NCBI RefSeq assembly: GCF_008932115.1
Contig: NZ_CP044543.1
Location: forward strand, 124,001 to 188,000
Reading direction: 5' to 3'
Source: Bradyrhizobium betae
Lineage (GTDB): Bacteria > Pseudomonadota > Alphaproteobacteria > Rhizobiales > Xanthobacteraceae
Length of the DNA stretch: 64,000 nucleotides
Part shown: positions 34,872 through 43,527 of the stretch, one piece after another
Numbering within the stretch: the stretch's first letter is position 1
Layout of the letters: the number at the start of each line of letters is the position of its first letter
Notes under the pieces: model-generated
Databases searched by the model: none
Told to the model about the DNA's origin: nothing
The model's input: the letters and a program-made list of their open reading frames with translations, nothing else
Program-made: the position numbers and the translations under genes

Positions 34872-35576
34872 CTACGCCCGCCGCATCAGCTTCAGCGACG
34901 CCGCCAGCCGCAAACTGCGCTTGCCTGCGAGCGCGATGCCCTCAAGCTCGCCGCTGGCTTCGGTACAGGTCCCGGAGAAACCGATCCCGACCTCATAGCC
35001 GCCGAACACCGGATTCTCGCCTTTCGCCGGCGTGTGCTCCTGGTTGAGCAGCTCGCCCTTCCAGCGGCCGTCCGCCGAGGAATAGGAGCCGAGATAGTAG
35101 AAGAACGCATCGCCGCCGAGGATGCGGCCGTCGATCAGCAGCATCACGCCGGACAGCCCGGCATCGACACCGTCGAGCGCGCGCAGGCTCATGCCGTAGA
35201 GCCCATTGGCGATGCCGCCCTGCCCGATCGTGCCACGCGACGGCAGCGCGCCGTCGTCGAGCCGCGTGAGGTTCGCCCAGAAATGGCCGCCCGGCATGGT
35301 GTCCGCGCTGCCTTCGAGGCGGATCTGGTCGCCGATCAGTCGGCCGCGTGCGCCGATGGTGGCGACATCGGCGCCCATCAGCGGCTTGTAGTGTGGGTCG
35401 TCGTTATGCCGCTCGGTGATCACCTCGGCGATGATCTCGCCGTCGCGCTCCTGATACGTTCCAAGGTGGGCGAACGCCGAATTGCCGCCGAGCATCTTGC
35501 CGTCGTGCAAGCACATGATGCTGCGGCCGAACGCATCGTGGATGCCGTATTCAACCTTGTAGAGCCCGTCCAGCAA
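34872..35576 (-). CDS. GrlR-like protein with two tandem GrlR-type domains (paralogue 1)
   Basis: A 234-residue soluble protein. The two halves are homologous: N-terminal GLYKVEY...HDGKMLGGNSAFAHLGTY and C-terminal GLYGMSL...IDGRILGGDAFFYYLGSY. Each half resembles GrlR, the about 120-residue lipocalin-like beta-barrel that inhibits the activator GrlA in enterobacterial type III secretion. No GrlA or type III genes are here, so the enterobacterial role cannot be assumed. A close paralogue lies at 37953-38654. The likely start is TTG at 35576. Confidence 0.8.
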   Translation of the reverse strand: MLDGLYKVEYGIHDAFGRSIMCLHDGKMLGGNSAFAHLGTYQERDGEIIAEVITERHNDDPHYKPLMGADVATIGARGRLIGDQIRLEGSADTMPGGHFWANLTRLDDGALPSRGTIGQGGIANGLYGMSLRALDGVDAGLSGVMLLIDGRILGGDAFFYYLGSYSSADGRWKGELLNQEHTPAKGENPVFGGYEVGIGFSGTCTEASGELEGIALAGKRSLRLAASLKLMRRA

Positions 35577-35813
35577 CGCAATCGACCCGCAACGTCAGAG
35601 GGAATTGCGGGCTACCTAGCACCCTCGCCGCACCAAGACCATCCGGCTTTTCCGCGCAGGGCCATTCGGAAAGACGCTCGCCGCAGGATGCCATCATGCC
35701 CCTGTTTTGCCCGACGGGTCAATCGATATTTCGTAAAATACGAATCAAGCGATTTCAACGACCTGGCTACTGTGCATGGGGTTGTTTTCGACGTTCTTCG
35801 TCGCGCGGCGTCG

Positions 35814-36284
35814 TCAGGGTTTGCCGGCCGGCGCAAACTGCTGGTTGGCGAACGGCTGCTGCTCGCTGGGGACCTTGATGACGACGAAGCTGCGCTTTAG
35901 CGACCGGTGGCAGGCATTGCAGCCATCGGTCAGCTCACCGAGGCCCTTTGCGAATCTGCGGCCGTCCTTCGCGTCGATCGCGTCGGACAGCGATTGCAGC
36001 GACGGCTCCAGCGTCGCGACATTGCCGATCGGAATGCCGGAATAGAACACGGCGGCCTCGACCAGGCTCGCCTTGAGCTGGCGTAGCTCGAAGGCGGCCA
36101 GTTCCCAGTTCTGCGCCTTGCCGGCCATCCAGAGCTTCTGGTGGCGGGTCTGCGCGGCGCCCATGATGTCGCCGAGTTGCGGCACGTACTGGTCCGAGGA
36201 TGGCGTCTTCAGATCCTGCGCCGCCGCCATGGCGGTTGCCACACCCAAACCGGCCAACGCCAGCATCCAAGCTCGAAGCTTCAT
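35814..36284 (-). CDS. periplasmic protein with a c-type haem motif
   Basis: A 156-residue exported protein (signal peptide ending ATAMAAAQ). A single CNACH at residues 122-126 is the only haem c motif; it lies near the C-terminus, preceded by an all-helical region, which is the layout of four-helix-bundle cytochromes c-prime/c556. A Met or His ligand near residue 41 (GDIMGAAQTRHQKLW) is possible. It probably carries electrons or senses gases; the partner is unknown. Confidence 0.82.
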   Translation of the reverse strand: MKLRAWMLALAGLGVATAMAAAQDLKTPSSDQYVPQLGDIMGAAQTRHQKLWMAGKAQNWELAAFELRQLKASLVEAAVFYSGIPIGNVATLEPSLQSLSDAIDAKDGRRFAKGLGELTDGCNACHRSLKRSFVVIKVPSEQQPFANQQFAPAGKP

Positions 36285-36395
36285 TGCAAGTCTCCATTCC
36301 CAGCGAAGGGAGTGTAGGCCTGCACGGCCCGGCGGCCTTGCGCTCGATCAAGGCCGCGTCGGCCCGCCGACGCGAGCGCCGTCATACGAGCTGGA

Positions 36396-37218
36396 TCAGA
36401 AGCACAGCGTGGTGACGAGCTTGCCCGCCTTGTCCTTGATCGCATAGGGACAGCGAAGCCGCTCCAGCGCCTTCTTGGCGTCGTCGTCGCCGAGCACGGC
36501 AGCGCGCTCATAGTAGGCCTTGGCGGCGTCCTTGTCCTTTGGCCCGCCGCGGCCGTCCTGTGCAAAGGCGCCCATCCGCTCCAGCGCGCCGGGATGGTTC
36601 TGCGCGGCTGCCTTCTCGAACAGCGCGCGCGCCGCGACATCGTCCTGCTGGCCGCCGGTGCCGTTGGCAAGCATCAGGCCGAGCTGGTACTGCGCTTCCG
36701 CATTGGTCTCGGCGGCCCGGCCGAGCAAGGCGCGCGCCTGCGCGGGATCGGCGGGCGCGCCGCCGCCGGTGCCGCCGAGCGCGGCCAGGTTGCTGACGCC
36801 GCGAGGGTTGCCTGATTGCGCTGCCTTCTCGAACAGTTTTCGCGCCTGCGCTTCGTCCTTGGCAACACCGGAGCCGGTGCCGTAGGCGACGCCGAGCTCG
36901 ACCATGGCGGCGCTCGAGCCCTTGTCGGCGGCCTTGCGCCAGGCGGCGATCGCTTCGCCTGTCTGCCGATTGGCCGCATAGGCGCGGCCGAGCGCGAACA
37001 TCGCCCGCCGCGACGACGATGCGGCCTGCCTGCAGAACTTGATCGCGGTCGCGACGTCGGAGGCGGCGAGCTCCGCCACGCCCCTCACATCGGCCGGCTT
37101 GTCGGGATCACTGGGATCGGCCGCAAGGCGGTCGCACAGCACGAGGTCGGCCGATTGCGCCTGCGCCGCCGGCGGGCGTGGCAAGCGCGAAGAGGATAGC
37201 AAGGAGATAAGTCCGCAT
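36396..37218 (-). CDS. Sel1-repeat protein with an apparent frameshift in its signal peptide
   Basis: The main frame (from a TTG at 37202) encodes about 265 residues with five or so Sel1-like repeats of the form AMVELGVAYGTGSGVAKDEAQARKL, periplasmic or envelope scaffolds in other bacteria. Its N-terminus is not a leader, but the ATG at 37218 in the next frame gives MRTYLLAILFALATP, a good signal peptide core. Removing one base from the run of three C (minus strand; 37174-37176) joins them as ...LATPPAAQAQSADLV with an AQA cleavage site. So either the gene is frameshifted or the sequence has a one-base error. Confidence 0.75.
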
Positions 37219-37250
37219 AAGCGCCACGTTGCGTCCGCGCATCGGCAAAT

Positions 37251-37934
37251 TCAAGGCTCGAGTCCCGATTGGCGCAGAACCGGAACGACTTCCGGCGATG
37301 CCAGATAGCGCAGCAGCCGGTCGGCGGCTTCGGCATGTTGCGCGTTCGTCATGAGGCCGGCGGAGAACACGGCCGGGGTCTGCAGATCGAGCGGGATCGG
37401 CCCGACCACCTCGATGCCCTCGACCTGCTTCAGCTCGCTGATCTGCTGGACGGCCAGATCAGCCTCGCCGCTGACGAGCCGCTCGGCCGTGAAGCCCTGC
37501 TGCACGACCGTGGCCGTGGCGTTGATCTCGGCCGCGATACCCCACTGCTGGATCAACCGGGCGAAGTACACACCGCTCGCGCCGAGCCGCGAATAGGCGA
37601 CGGAGCGCGCCGCGAGCAGCGCCTTGCGCAACGCGGCTTCGGTGGCGATATCGGGATGCGCCTGCCCTGCCCGCACGGCGATGCCGACATAGGAGCGCGC
37701 CAGATCAGCCGCGCTGCCCGCGACCACGCGGCCCTCGCCGATCATCTCGTCGAGACCCTCGCGCGTGAGGATCACGAGATCGGCGGCCTCGCCGTCACGC
37801 AACCGCTTGAGCAGCGCCAGCGTCGGCGCGAAGTCGGCATCGACATGAATGCCTGTCGCGCTTTCGAAGGCGGAGGACAGGCTGCGCATCGCGCCCATCA
37901 GGCCGAGCGTCGAGAGCATGCGAATTCTTTCCAT
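37251..37934 (-). CDS. ModA-like substrate-binding protein without a signal peptide
   Basis: A 227-residue protein with the fold of molybdate-type binding proteins: MLSTLGLMGAMRSLSSAFESATG at the N-terminus, DLVILTREGLDEMIGEGRV, and QQISELKQVEGIEVVGPIP near the end. The sequence begins at the mature domain and has no leader, so it should be cytoplasmic. The ATG at 37934 has AGGAA upstream. No modBC genes are adjacent. It lies 18 bases from the second GrlR-like gene on the same strand, suggesting co-transcription. Confidence 0.85.
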   Translation of the reverse strand: MERIRMLSTLGLMGAMRSLSSAFESATGIHVDADFAPTLALLKRLRDGEAADLVILTREGLDEMIGEGRVVAGSAADLARSYVGIAVRAGQAHPDIATEAALRKALLAARSVAYSRLGASGVYFARLIQQWGIAAEINATATVVQQGFTAERLVSGEADLAVQQISELKQVEGIEVVGPIPLDLQTPAVFSAGLMTNAQHAEAADRLLRYLASPEVVPVLRQSGLEP

Positions 37935-37952
37935 GGGCATTTCCTGTCGCGA

Positions 37953-38654
37953 TCAGGCGCGGTGCATCAGCTTGAGCGCGGCGGTGAGGCGCAGGCTGCG
38001 CTTGCCGGCCAGGGCGGTGGCCTCGAGCACCGCCTGCTCGCCGTCGTAGCTGCCGGAGAAGCCGATGCCGACCTCGTGGCCGCCGAAGATCGGATCGTCC
38101 TTGGCCGGCGTGTGCTCCTGGTTGAGGATCTGGCCCTTCCAGCGCCCGAGCGCAGCGGTGTAGCTGCCGAGATAGTAGAAAGAGGCATCGCCGCCGAGGA
38201 TGCGGCCGCCGTTAAGCAGCATCACGCCGGTGAGGCCGCCGTCGACGCCATCGAGCATGCGCAGATGGATCGAATAGAGGCCGTCGGCAATGCCGGCCTC
38301 GCCGACACCGCCGGCGATCGGCACCTCGTCCTCCGTGATCGGCGTCATCAGCGAGTGGAAGGGAACGCCGGGCAGCTCCTTGAGCTCGCCCTTGAAATGA
38401 TAGAGATCGCCGTCGGCCCGGCCCTTCGCCAGCAGCGTGGCATCGTCGGTGCCGGCCATCGCGCGATAGGCCGGGTCGGGATTGTGGCGGACGGTCTTGA
38501 TGACGATGTCGACGCCGCCTGCGGTCTTCTCGTAGCTGCCGATATGGGCGAATGCCGAATTGCCGCCGAGCATCGTGCCGTTGCCGACATGCATCACGCT
38601 CCGGCCGACCGCGTCGCCGAGCTGAAATCTGACCTTGTAGAAGCCTTCAAACAC
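37953..38654 (-). CDS. GrlR-like protein with two tandem GrlR-type domains (paralogue 2)
   Basis: A 233-residue paralogue of the protein at 34872. Matching blocks include GGNSAFAH, GLYSIHLRMLDGVDGGLTGVM, DASFYYLGSY, LNQEHTPAK and FGGHEVGIGFSG. The same internal duplication is present, so duplication of the domain predates duplication of the gene. The start is GTG at 38654. It is followed closely by the ModA-like gene. Function is unknown; GrlR itself is a protein-binding repressor. Confidence 0.8.
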   Translation of the reverse strand: MFEGFYKVRFQLGDAVGRSVMHVGNGTMLGGNSAFAHIGSYEKTAGGVDIVIKTVRHNPDPAYRAMAGTDDATLLAKGRADGDLYHFKGELKELPGVPFHSLMTPITEDEVPIAGGVGEAGIADGLYSIHLRMLDGVDGGLTGVMLLNGGRILGGDASFYYLGSYTAALGRWKGQILNQEHTPAKDDPIFGGHEVGIGFSGSYDGEQAVLEATALAGKRSLRLTAALKLMHRA

Positions 38655-38775
38655 CAGCCGTGTCCCCGGCCCCGCGCATCCGGCGACACTCTACTCCGGT
38701 TTCGGCGGCATTGGACAGACATCAAGCCGGCATGGCCGCCAGACCCACAACAACGGCCGTCATCGGAATGCAAAA

Positions 38776-38806
38776 AATCCGCCGGAGCTTGTCGCTCCGG
38801 CGGATT
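38776..38806 (-). terminator. Rho-independent terminator of glnII
   Basis: A perfect 13-base-pair stem (AATCCGCCGGAGC / GCTCCGGCGGATT) with a five-base loop, 44 bases beyond the glnII stop. On the minus strand it ends in a run of six T. Confidence 0.92.
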
Positions 38807-38849
38807 GAGAGCCAACCCGGGCCAGCCCCCAGCCCGGGCCGGGAGGATC

Positions 38850-39884
38850 TTAGGCGGCCGCCTTCTTGTCGGCGGGCACGGACGCGATCGTCTTCAGGAT
38901 CTGCGAAGCGATCTGGTATGGGTCGCCCTGCGAGTTCGGACGGCGGTCTTCCAGATAGCCCTTGTAGCCGTTGTTGACGAAGGAGTGCGGAACGCGGATC
39001 GAGGCGCCGCGATCGGCGATGCCGTAGCTGAACTTGTTCCACGGCGCGGTCTCGTGCTTGCCGGTCAGACGCTTGTCGTTGTCCGGGCCGTAGACGGCGA
39101 TGTGGTCCATCAGGTTCTTGTCGAAGGCCGCCATCAGCGCCTCGAAGTACTCCTTGCCACCGACCGTACGCATGTACTCGGTCGAGAAGTTGGCGTGCAT
39201 GCCGGAGCCGTTCCAGTCGGTGTCGCCGAGCGGCTTGCAGTGAAACTCGATGTCGATGCCGTACTTCTCGGTCAGGCGCAGCATCAGGTAGCGGGCCATC
39301 CACATTTCGTCGGCGGCCTTCTTGGAGCCCTTGCCGAAGATCTGGAATTCCCACTGGCCCTTGGCGACTTCCGCGTTGATGCCTTCATGGTTGATCCCGG
39401 CCGCGAGGCAGAGGTCGAGATGCTCTTCCACGATCTTGCGGGCGACGTCGCCGACGTTCGAGAAGCCGACGCCGGTGTAGTACGGGCCCTGCGGCGCCGG
39501 ATAGCCGGAGACCGGGAAGCCGAGCGGACGGCCGTCCTTGTAGAAGAAATACTCCTGCTCGAAGCCAAACCAGGCGCCGGCATCGTCGAGAATGGTGGCG
39601 CGCTTGTTGGTCGCGTGCGGGGTCTTGCCATCGGGCATCATGACTTCGCACATCACGAGCACGCCGTTGGTGCGCGCGGCGTCCGGGAAGACGGCGACCG
39701 GCTTCAGCACGCAATCGGAGCTGCGGCCTTCGGCCTGCTGGGTGGAGGAGCCATCGAAGCCCCAGAGCGGAAGCTGCTCCAGCGTCGGGAACGACGCGAA
39801 TTCCTTGATCTGTGTTTTGCCGCGCAAGTTCGGAGTCGGCGCGTATCCGTCGAGCCAGATGTACTCGAGCTTATACTTGGTCAT
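38850..39884 (-). CDS. glnII: glutamine synthetase II (eukaryote-type)
   Basis: GSII, 344 residues, makes glutamine from glutamate, ammonium and ATP as an octamer or decamer. It starts MTKYKLEYIWLDGY; WGFDGSSTQQAEG, FGFEQEYFF, GINAEVAKGQWEFQ and NGSGMHANFST are the conserved catalytic blocks. It is shorter than bacterial GSI (about 470) and has no Tyr adenylylation loop, as known for GSII, which is controlled by transcription instead. In Bradyrhizobium glnII is known to depend on RpoN and NtrC; a -24/-12 promoter is visible upstream here. Confidence 0.98.
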   Translation of the reverse strand: MTKYKLEYIWLDGYAPTPNLRGKTQIKEFASFPTLEQLPLWGFDGSSTQQAEGRSSDCVLKPVAVFPDAARTNGVLVMCEVMMPDGKTPHATNKRATILDDAGAWFGFEQEYFFYKDGRPLGFPVSGYPAPQGPYYTGVGFSNVGDVARKIVEEHLDLCLAAGINHEGINAEVAKGQWEFQIFGKGSKKAADEMWMARYLMLRLTEKYGIDIEFHCKPLGDTDWNGSGMHANFSTEYMRTVGGKEYFEALMAAFDKNLMDHIAVYGPDNDKRLTGKHETAPWNKFSYGIADRGASIRVPHSFVNNGYKGYLEDRRPNSQGDPYQIASQILKTIASVPADKKAAA

Positions 39885-39972
39885 TGAGCCTCTCTGTAGA
39901 TGATGCGAAAGGTGGGGGCCCGGGGGCCCCCGCACGATTGTTTACCCGGCCACCATCGGCCGGCCCTTTACA

Positions 39973-39988
39973 AGCATTTAACGTGCCA
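39973..39988 (-). promoter_or_regulatory. sigma-54 (-24/-12) promoter of glnII
   Basis: Minus strand TGGCACGTTAAATGCT matches the consensus TGGCACGnnnnTTGCT at all but one position, with GG and GC correctly spaced. Predicted transcription start is near 39962, giving an untranslated leader of about 78 bases before the glnII ATG. I could not identify clear NtrC sites among the further upstream bases. Confidence 0.88.
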
Positions 39989-40424
39989 AAAGGCCGCAGC
40001 GCTTTGGGTTTTCCACGGCGCGCGAGATGTCCCAAGAGGTGGCAAACCGTCCACGGCGGCATGCGTCATAGCCGCGCACCGTTGCGTGAAGCTGCACTGC
40101 AAAAATCCCGCGGAAAACGCCTGATTCCGGAGCAGACGAACCGGTGCCGGAGGTTGCCGATGAAACGCGCATCAACGTCCAGCAATTTTCGTGAAGTCTC
40201 CGGCCCTGCTCAGCAACCTTTGGAATGGCCCAAGCGTTGGTCACCCACTGGCTGCCTTGGAGGATGCAGAAGGCTCATTGCCTACAAAATGAGCTGAAAC
40301 TGATTTCCTTTTCAGCACTTTCAAATCCGGGATGCGCGGCCGATATGGGGATTCCAGTAACCACAATCGAACGAGTCGGGCGCACCATGGAGGCCAAGGC
40401 GCTTCGACCCGGGAGCAAATCGAA

Positions 40425-40628
40425 ATGATGAACAACGGACTGAGTCACGGATCTGCGAAGATCTATCAATTCCCCGTCGGGGGCCGCGCGGCTCTCGCCG
40501 GACACCGCTATGGCGATCCCCGCTTTCCTGCCGATCACGCTTCGCTTCCCGCGAACGTCTCGATCTGCAGCGACAGCTGGTACCATCAGGACGCGGTCGA
40601 CGAAGCCAAGCCCAAATGGGAACGCTAA
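40425..40628 (+). CDS. small DUF2735-like protein divergent from glnII
   Basis: A 67-residue protein containing GSAKIYQFPVGGRAAL, the short motif I associate with DUF2735, a family of small rhizobial proteins often found beside glnII. Its function is unknown. GGGAG precedes the ATG at 40425. The gene diverges from glnII with about 540 bases between and ends before a strong terminator. The family name is from memory of the motif. Confidence 0.65.
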   Translation: MMNNGLSHGSAKIYQFPVGGRAALAGHRYGDPRFPADHASLPANVSICSDSWYHQDAVDEAKPKWER

Positions 40629-40683
40629 TGCCAGTGTTTGGTAAGATACCGCCGCGCTCTCGCCAGCGCCCGGCGGCAGTTTG

Positions 40684-40720
40684 AAAAAGGGTCGAAACAA
40701 CGAGGTTTCGACCCTTTTTT
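40684..40720 (+). terminator. bidirectional terminator after the DUF2735-like gene
   Basis: A 15-base-pair perfect stem (AAAAAGGGTCGAAAC / GTTTCGACCCTTTTT) with a six-base loop. The T run on one side and the A run on the other let it serve the plus-strand gene and the converging MliC-like gene. Confidence 0.92.
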
Positions 40721-40740
40721 GATTCTTGCAGCCCTCCCGC

Positions 40741-41067
40741 CTAGAGCCCGGCCTTTTCGACCACCGCGCAGGCCGTCACCGGCCGCTTGAGATGCTTGAC
40801 CGTGGTCGCCCCGTTGTTGGGGATTCTCAACGTGATCCCAGACCCCGAATAGCGCGCGCCCGAGACCGTCAGCCGCTTGGCGAGAGTCGCCGGCTCGCCG
40901 TCGATCTGGACGAAGGCGCGCTTGTCGTCGTCATAAAATCCGACGATGAACTGCGTACCGTCAGCGCAGCGATAGGTCCGGAACGTCTGCGCGTCCACCT
41001 GGCGCAAACCGAGAATTCCGCCCGCAAGCATGGTGATCGCCAAAAGAATGGCCTTGTGCCGGCCCAT
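40741..41067 (-). CDS. MliC-like periplasmic protein (lysozyme inhibitor fold)
   Basis: A 108-residue exported protein: leader MGRHKAILLAITMLAGGILG, then TYRCADGTQFIVGFYDD, a Leu-rich strand and LTVSGARYSGSGITLRIPNNG, ending in a Cys (VTACAVV). This is the pattern of the MliC/PliC family, which inhibits C-type lysozyme, with the SGxxY loop and both cysteines. The N-terminal Cys for lipidation is absent, so it is probably soluble. It could be a general beta-barrel without inhibitory activity. Confidence 0.7.
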   Translation of the reverse strand: MGRHKAILLAITMLAGGILGLRQVDAQTFRTYRCADGTQFIVGFYDDDKRAFVQIDGEPATLAKRLTVSGARYSGSGITLRIPNNGATTVKHLKRPVTACAVVEKAGL

Positions 41068-41139
41068 GATCGCCCCCCTGTAATAGACTTCAAGGACGCC
41101 TCGAGTGCGTCCGGTGGAAACATAACCCAAGCTGAACCC

Positions 41140-41883
41140 ATGTCAGACTCCCCTGCCCGCCATCTCAGCCTGCAAGGCGCCAGCAATTTTCGCGACCTCG
41201 GCGGCTATCCGACCGCCGACGGCCGCACCACACGCTGGCGGCACATCTTCCGCTCCAACCATCTCGGCCAGCTCACCGCCGACGACATCGAGGTCGTCCG
41301 TGCACTGGGCGTGCGCAGCGCATTCGACTTTCGCGGCGTCGAGGAGCGCGCGGCCGGGATATGCGTGGTGAACGAGATCGCCGTGCATTCGCTGCCGATC
41401 GAGCCCACGGTCGTGGCCGCGTTGCGCGCCGAGCTCGTCGCGGGCCGGCTGACCGCGCCGGTCGCGCTCGAGATCATGCGCGAATCTTATCGCAATTATG
41501 TCCGGCACAACACGCACAGCTTCCGCGCACTGTTCGCTCATCTGCTGGAAGATCGTGCCCCGCTCGTGATCCACTGCACCGCCGGCAAGGACCGCACCGG
41601 CTTTGCCAGCGCACTGATCCTGCATGCGCTGGGCGTACCCGACGAAATCATTGCCGAGGACTATCTCCTCACCAACCAGTTTTACCGGCGCGATGCGACG
41701 GCTGCCACCGATCTGCCGGCCGATGTGCGCGATGCCATCGGCAGCGTCGAGACATCTTACCTTGCGGCGGCCTTCGCAGCCATCGACAGCGAGTATGGCG
41801 ATCTCGATATCTATTTGCGCGACGGGCTCAAGATTGGTCCGCAAGAGCGGGAGGCACTGAAAGAGCGCTATCTGCGGGCGTGA
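41140..41883 (+). CDS. tyrosine-protein phosphatase, IphP/LipA-like
   Basis: A 247-residue protein phosphatase. The P-loop HCTAGKDRTG fits CX5R with the extra Lys-Asp typical of the IphP group, which also handles phosphoinositides. The N-terminal NFRDLGGYPTADGRTTRWRHIFRS is conserved in this family, and the general acid lies in the middle. No signal peptide. The gene diverges from the MliC-like gene. Confidence 0.92.
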   Translation: MSDSPARHLSLQGASNFRDLGGYPTADGRTTRWRHIFRSNHLGQLTADDIEVVRALGVRSAFDFRGVEERAAGICVVNEIAVHSLPIEPTVVAALRAELVAGRLTAPVALEIMRESYRNYVRHNTHSFRALFAHLLEDRAPLVIHCTAGKDRTGFASALILHALGVPDEIIAEDYLLTNQFYRRDATAATDLPADVRDAIGSVETSYLAAAFAAIDSEYGDLDIYLRDGLKIGPQEREALKERYLRA

Positions 41884-42633
41884 TCAGGGCTTCGGTCCGA
41901 CTGGGAGCCAGCCTGCCGACATGGTTGCATCGGTAATCGCTTTGCACAGTGCTTGGGAAACCTGAAGCGTGCTCCAGTCGCTCTGATGAAGCATGTCAGG
42001 GCGATCTGTGGGATCAAGCAATTGTTCGAACGAAACGCCGTTTTGCACATGCCAATGCCGCATCAGGGCCCAGCGCTGGAAAACGTTCACCTTTGCAGAT
42101 GCCGCTATCCTGCGAATCTCCAGGACGATCCTTTCAGAAAGCTCGGCCTTATCGTCGCGAAGCATGGCGGTCACGTATTGCGGATCGATCAACACGACGT
42201 CCATTGGACGTTCACTCGGCCTCAGCAACTGGTTCACCCCGTCGGTGATTGCGCCGATGACATCCTCGAACTTGTATTGATCTCTGTGAAAGACCGCGTT
42301 GGTCCCGATTTGCCAAAGCACCAGGGAGGGGCTTTCGGAAAAGATGTCGGACTCGAAGCGTTTCAGTTCTTCCGGCGCTTCCTGCCCGCCCCTGCCCCGA
42401 TTCACGACGTCGATCCGGGCGTCCGGTAGCGGTTCGGCATAGTGCTGCCTCAAATACAACTCGAGCCGATGAGGATACGGCACCACGTCCGCCCGACCGG
42501 CGGTCGAAGATGATCCCATCGCCACGATGCGAACCGGATCCGGTCGGCGCAGCGCGTCGAAGAAATTTCGCAGCGGGTGTTCGAGCTTGATGATTCCTTG
42601 GGGAACGTCCACCGCCGGCGGACTCTCGGACAT
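41884..42633 (-). CDS. SGNH/GDSL-family hydrolase
   Basis: A 249-residue esterase of the SGNH fold. Block I is MGSSSTAG (Ser nucleophile), block II NRGRGGQ, block III QIGTNAV and block V DMLHQSD (Asp-x-x-His). No signal peptide. AGGAGGGG precedes the ATG at 42633; an upstream ATG at 42651 is poorer. Substrates in this fold range from acyl esters to acetylated sugars; no neighbour narrows it. It converges with the phosphatase with no gap. Confidence 0.88.
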   Translation of the reverse strand: MSESPPAVDVPQGIIKLEHPLRNFFDALRRPDPVRIVAMGSSSTAGRADVVPYPHRLELYLRQHYAEPLPDARIDVVNRGRGGQEAPEELKRFESDIFSESPSLVLWQIGTNAVFHRDQYKFEDVIGAITDGVNQLLRPSERPMDVVLIDPQYVTAMLRDDKAELSERIVLEIRRIAASAKVNVFQRWALMRHWHVQNGVSFEQLLDPTDRPDMLHQSDWSTLQVSQALCKAITDATMSAGWLPVGPKP

Positions 42634-42749
42634 GTCGACCCCTCCTGCCATCCAAGGTTGCAGCGATCATTCAGCCTTGAAGCCGCCGCCATTGCAAGTC
42701 CAATTCGGACTGCGCAATAGTCGGCGCGAATTGAACGACGGAGAGCATC

Positions 42750-43430
42750 GTGCAGGGAAAAGTGATCGTGGTGACCGGCGCGCTCGGCGCGCTTGGCAAG
42801 GTGGTTGCCGAAACCGCCCAGTCACGCGGCGCGCGTGTTGCCGGCGTCGATCACGCCCCCTCGCAGCTTCCGGCGACGCCGGAGCGCATCGAGATCGGCG
42901 GCGTCGATCTGGCCGATGCGGCGCAGGCGAAGACAGCGATCGAGGCGGCCGCAAAGCATTTCGGTCGCCTCGACGCGCTGATCAACATCGCCGGCGGCTT
43001 CGCCTTCGAGACCGTCGGCGACGGCGACATCACGACGTGGCAACGCATGCATGCGCTCAACGTGCTGACCGCCCTCAACACCTCGCACGCCGCCCTGCCG
43101 CATCTCGCCGCACCCAGGTCCGGCCGCATCGTCAATATCGGCGCGATGGGCGCGCTTCAGGCCGGCTCCGGGATGGGCCCGTATGCGGCGTCCAAAGCCG
43201 GCGTGCATCGCCTCACCGAAGCTCTGGCAAGCGAATGGAAGGGCAAAGTCACGGTGAATGCGGTGCTGCCGTCGATCATCGACACCAAGGCCAATCGCGC
43301 GGATATGCCGAAGGCGGATTTTTCCAAATGGGTGACGCCGGTGGAACTCGCCGAGGTCATCCTGTTCCTCGCCAGCGATGCTGCCAGCGGCATCACCGGT
43401 GCGCTGATCCCGGTCGGCGGGCGGGTGTAG
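42750..43430 (+). CDS. short-chain dehydrogenase/reductase
   Basis: A 226-residue classical SDR. The NAD(P) motif is TGALGALG (TGxxxGxG-like), the active-site Tyr/Lys are YAASKAG, and the structural Asn-Ala block is INIAGGFAF. The C-terminus GITGALIPVGG is standard. The substrate is unknown. It is alone on its strand. Confidence 0.9.
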   Translation: MQGKVIVVTGALGALGKVVAETAQSRGARVAGVDHAPSQLPATPERIEIGGVDLADAAQAKTAIEAAAKHFGRLDALINIAGGFAFETVGDGDITTWQRMHALNVLTALNTSHAALPHLAAPRSGRIVNIGAMGALQAGSGMGPYAASKAGVHRLTEALASEWKGKVTVNAVLPSIIDTKANRADMPKADFSKWVTPVELAEVILFLASDAASGITGALIPVGGRV

Positions 43431-43527
43431 TCGCAGTCCGACACGCAGTGATGAGCGCCGGCTCTGATTCAATCGAAGCCGGGAACGCTCTAGACTGTCC
43501 GCAACTGATTCTCCGATCGGACACGCC

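Noticed and set aside
39978..40244. A minus-strand frame upstream of glnII
   Set aside because: It spans the sigma-54 promoter and has no ribosome site or family.
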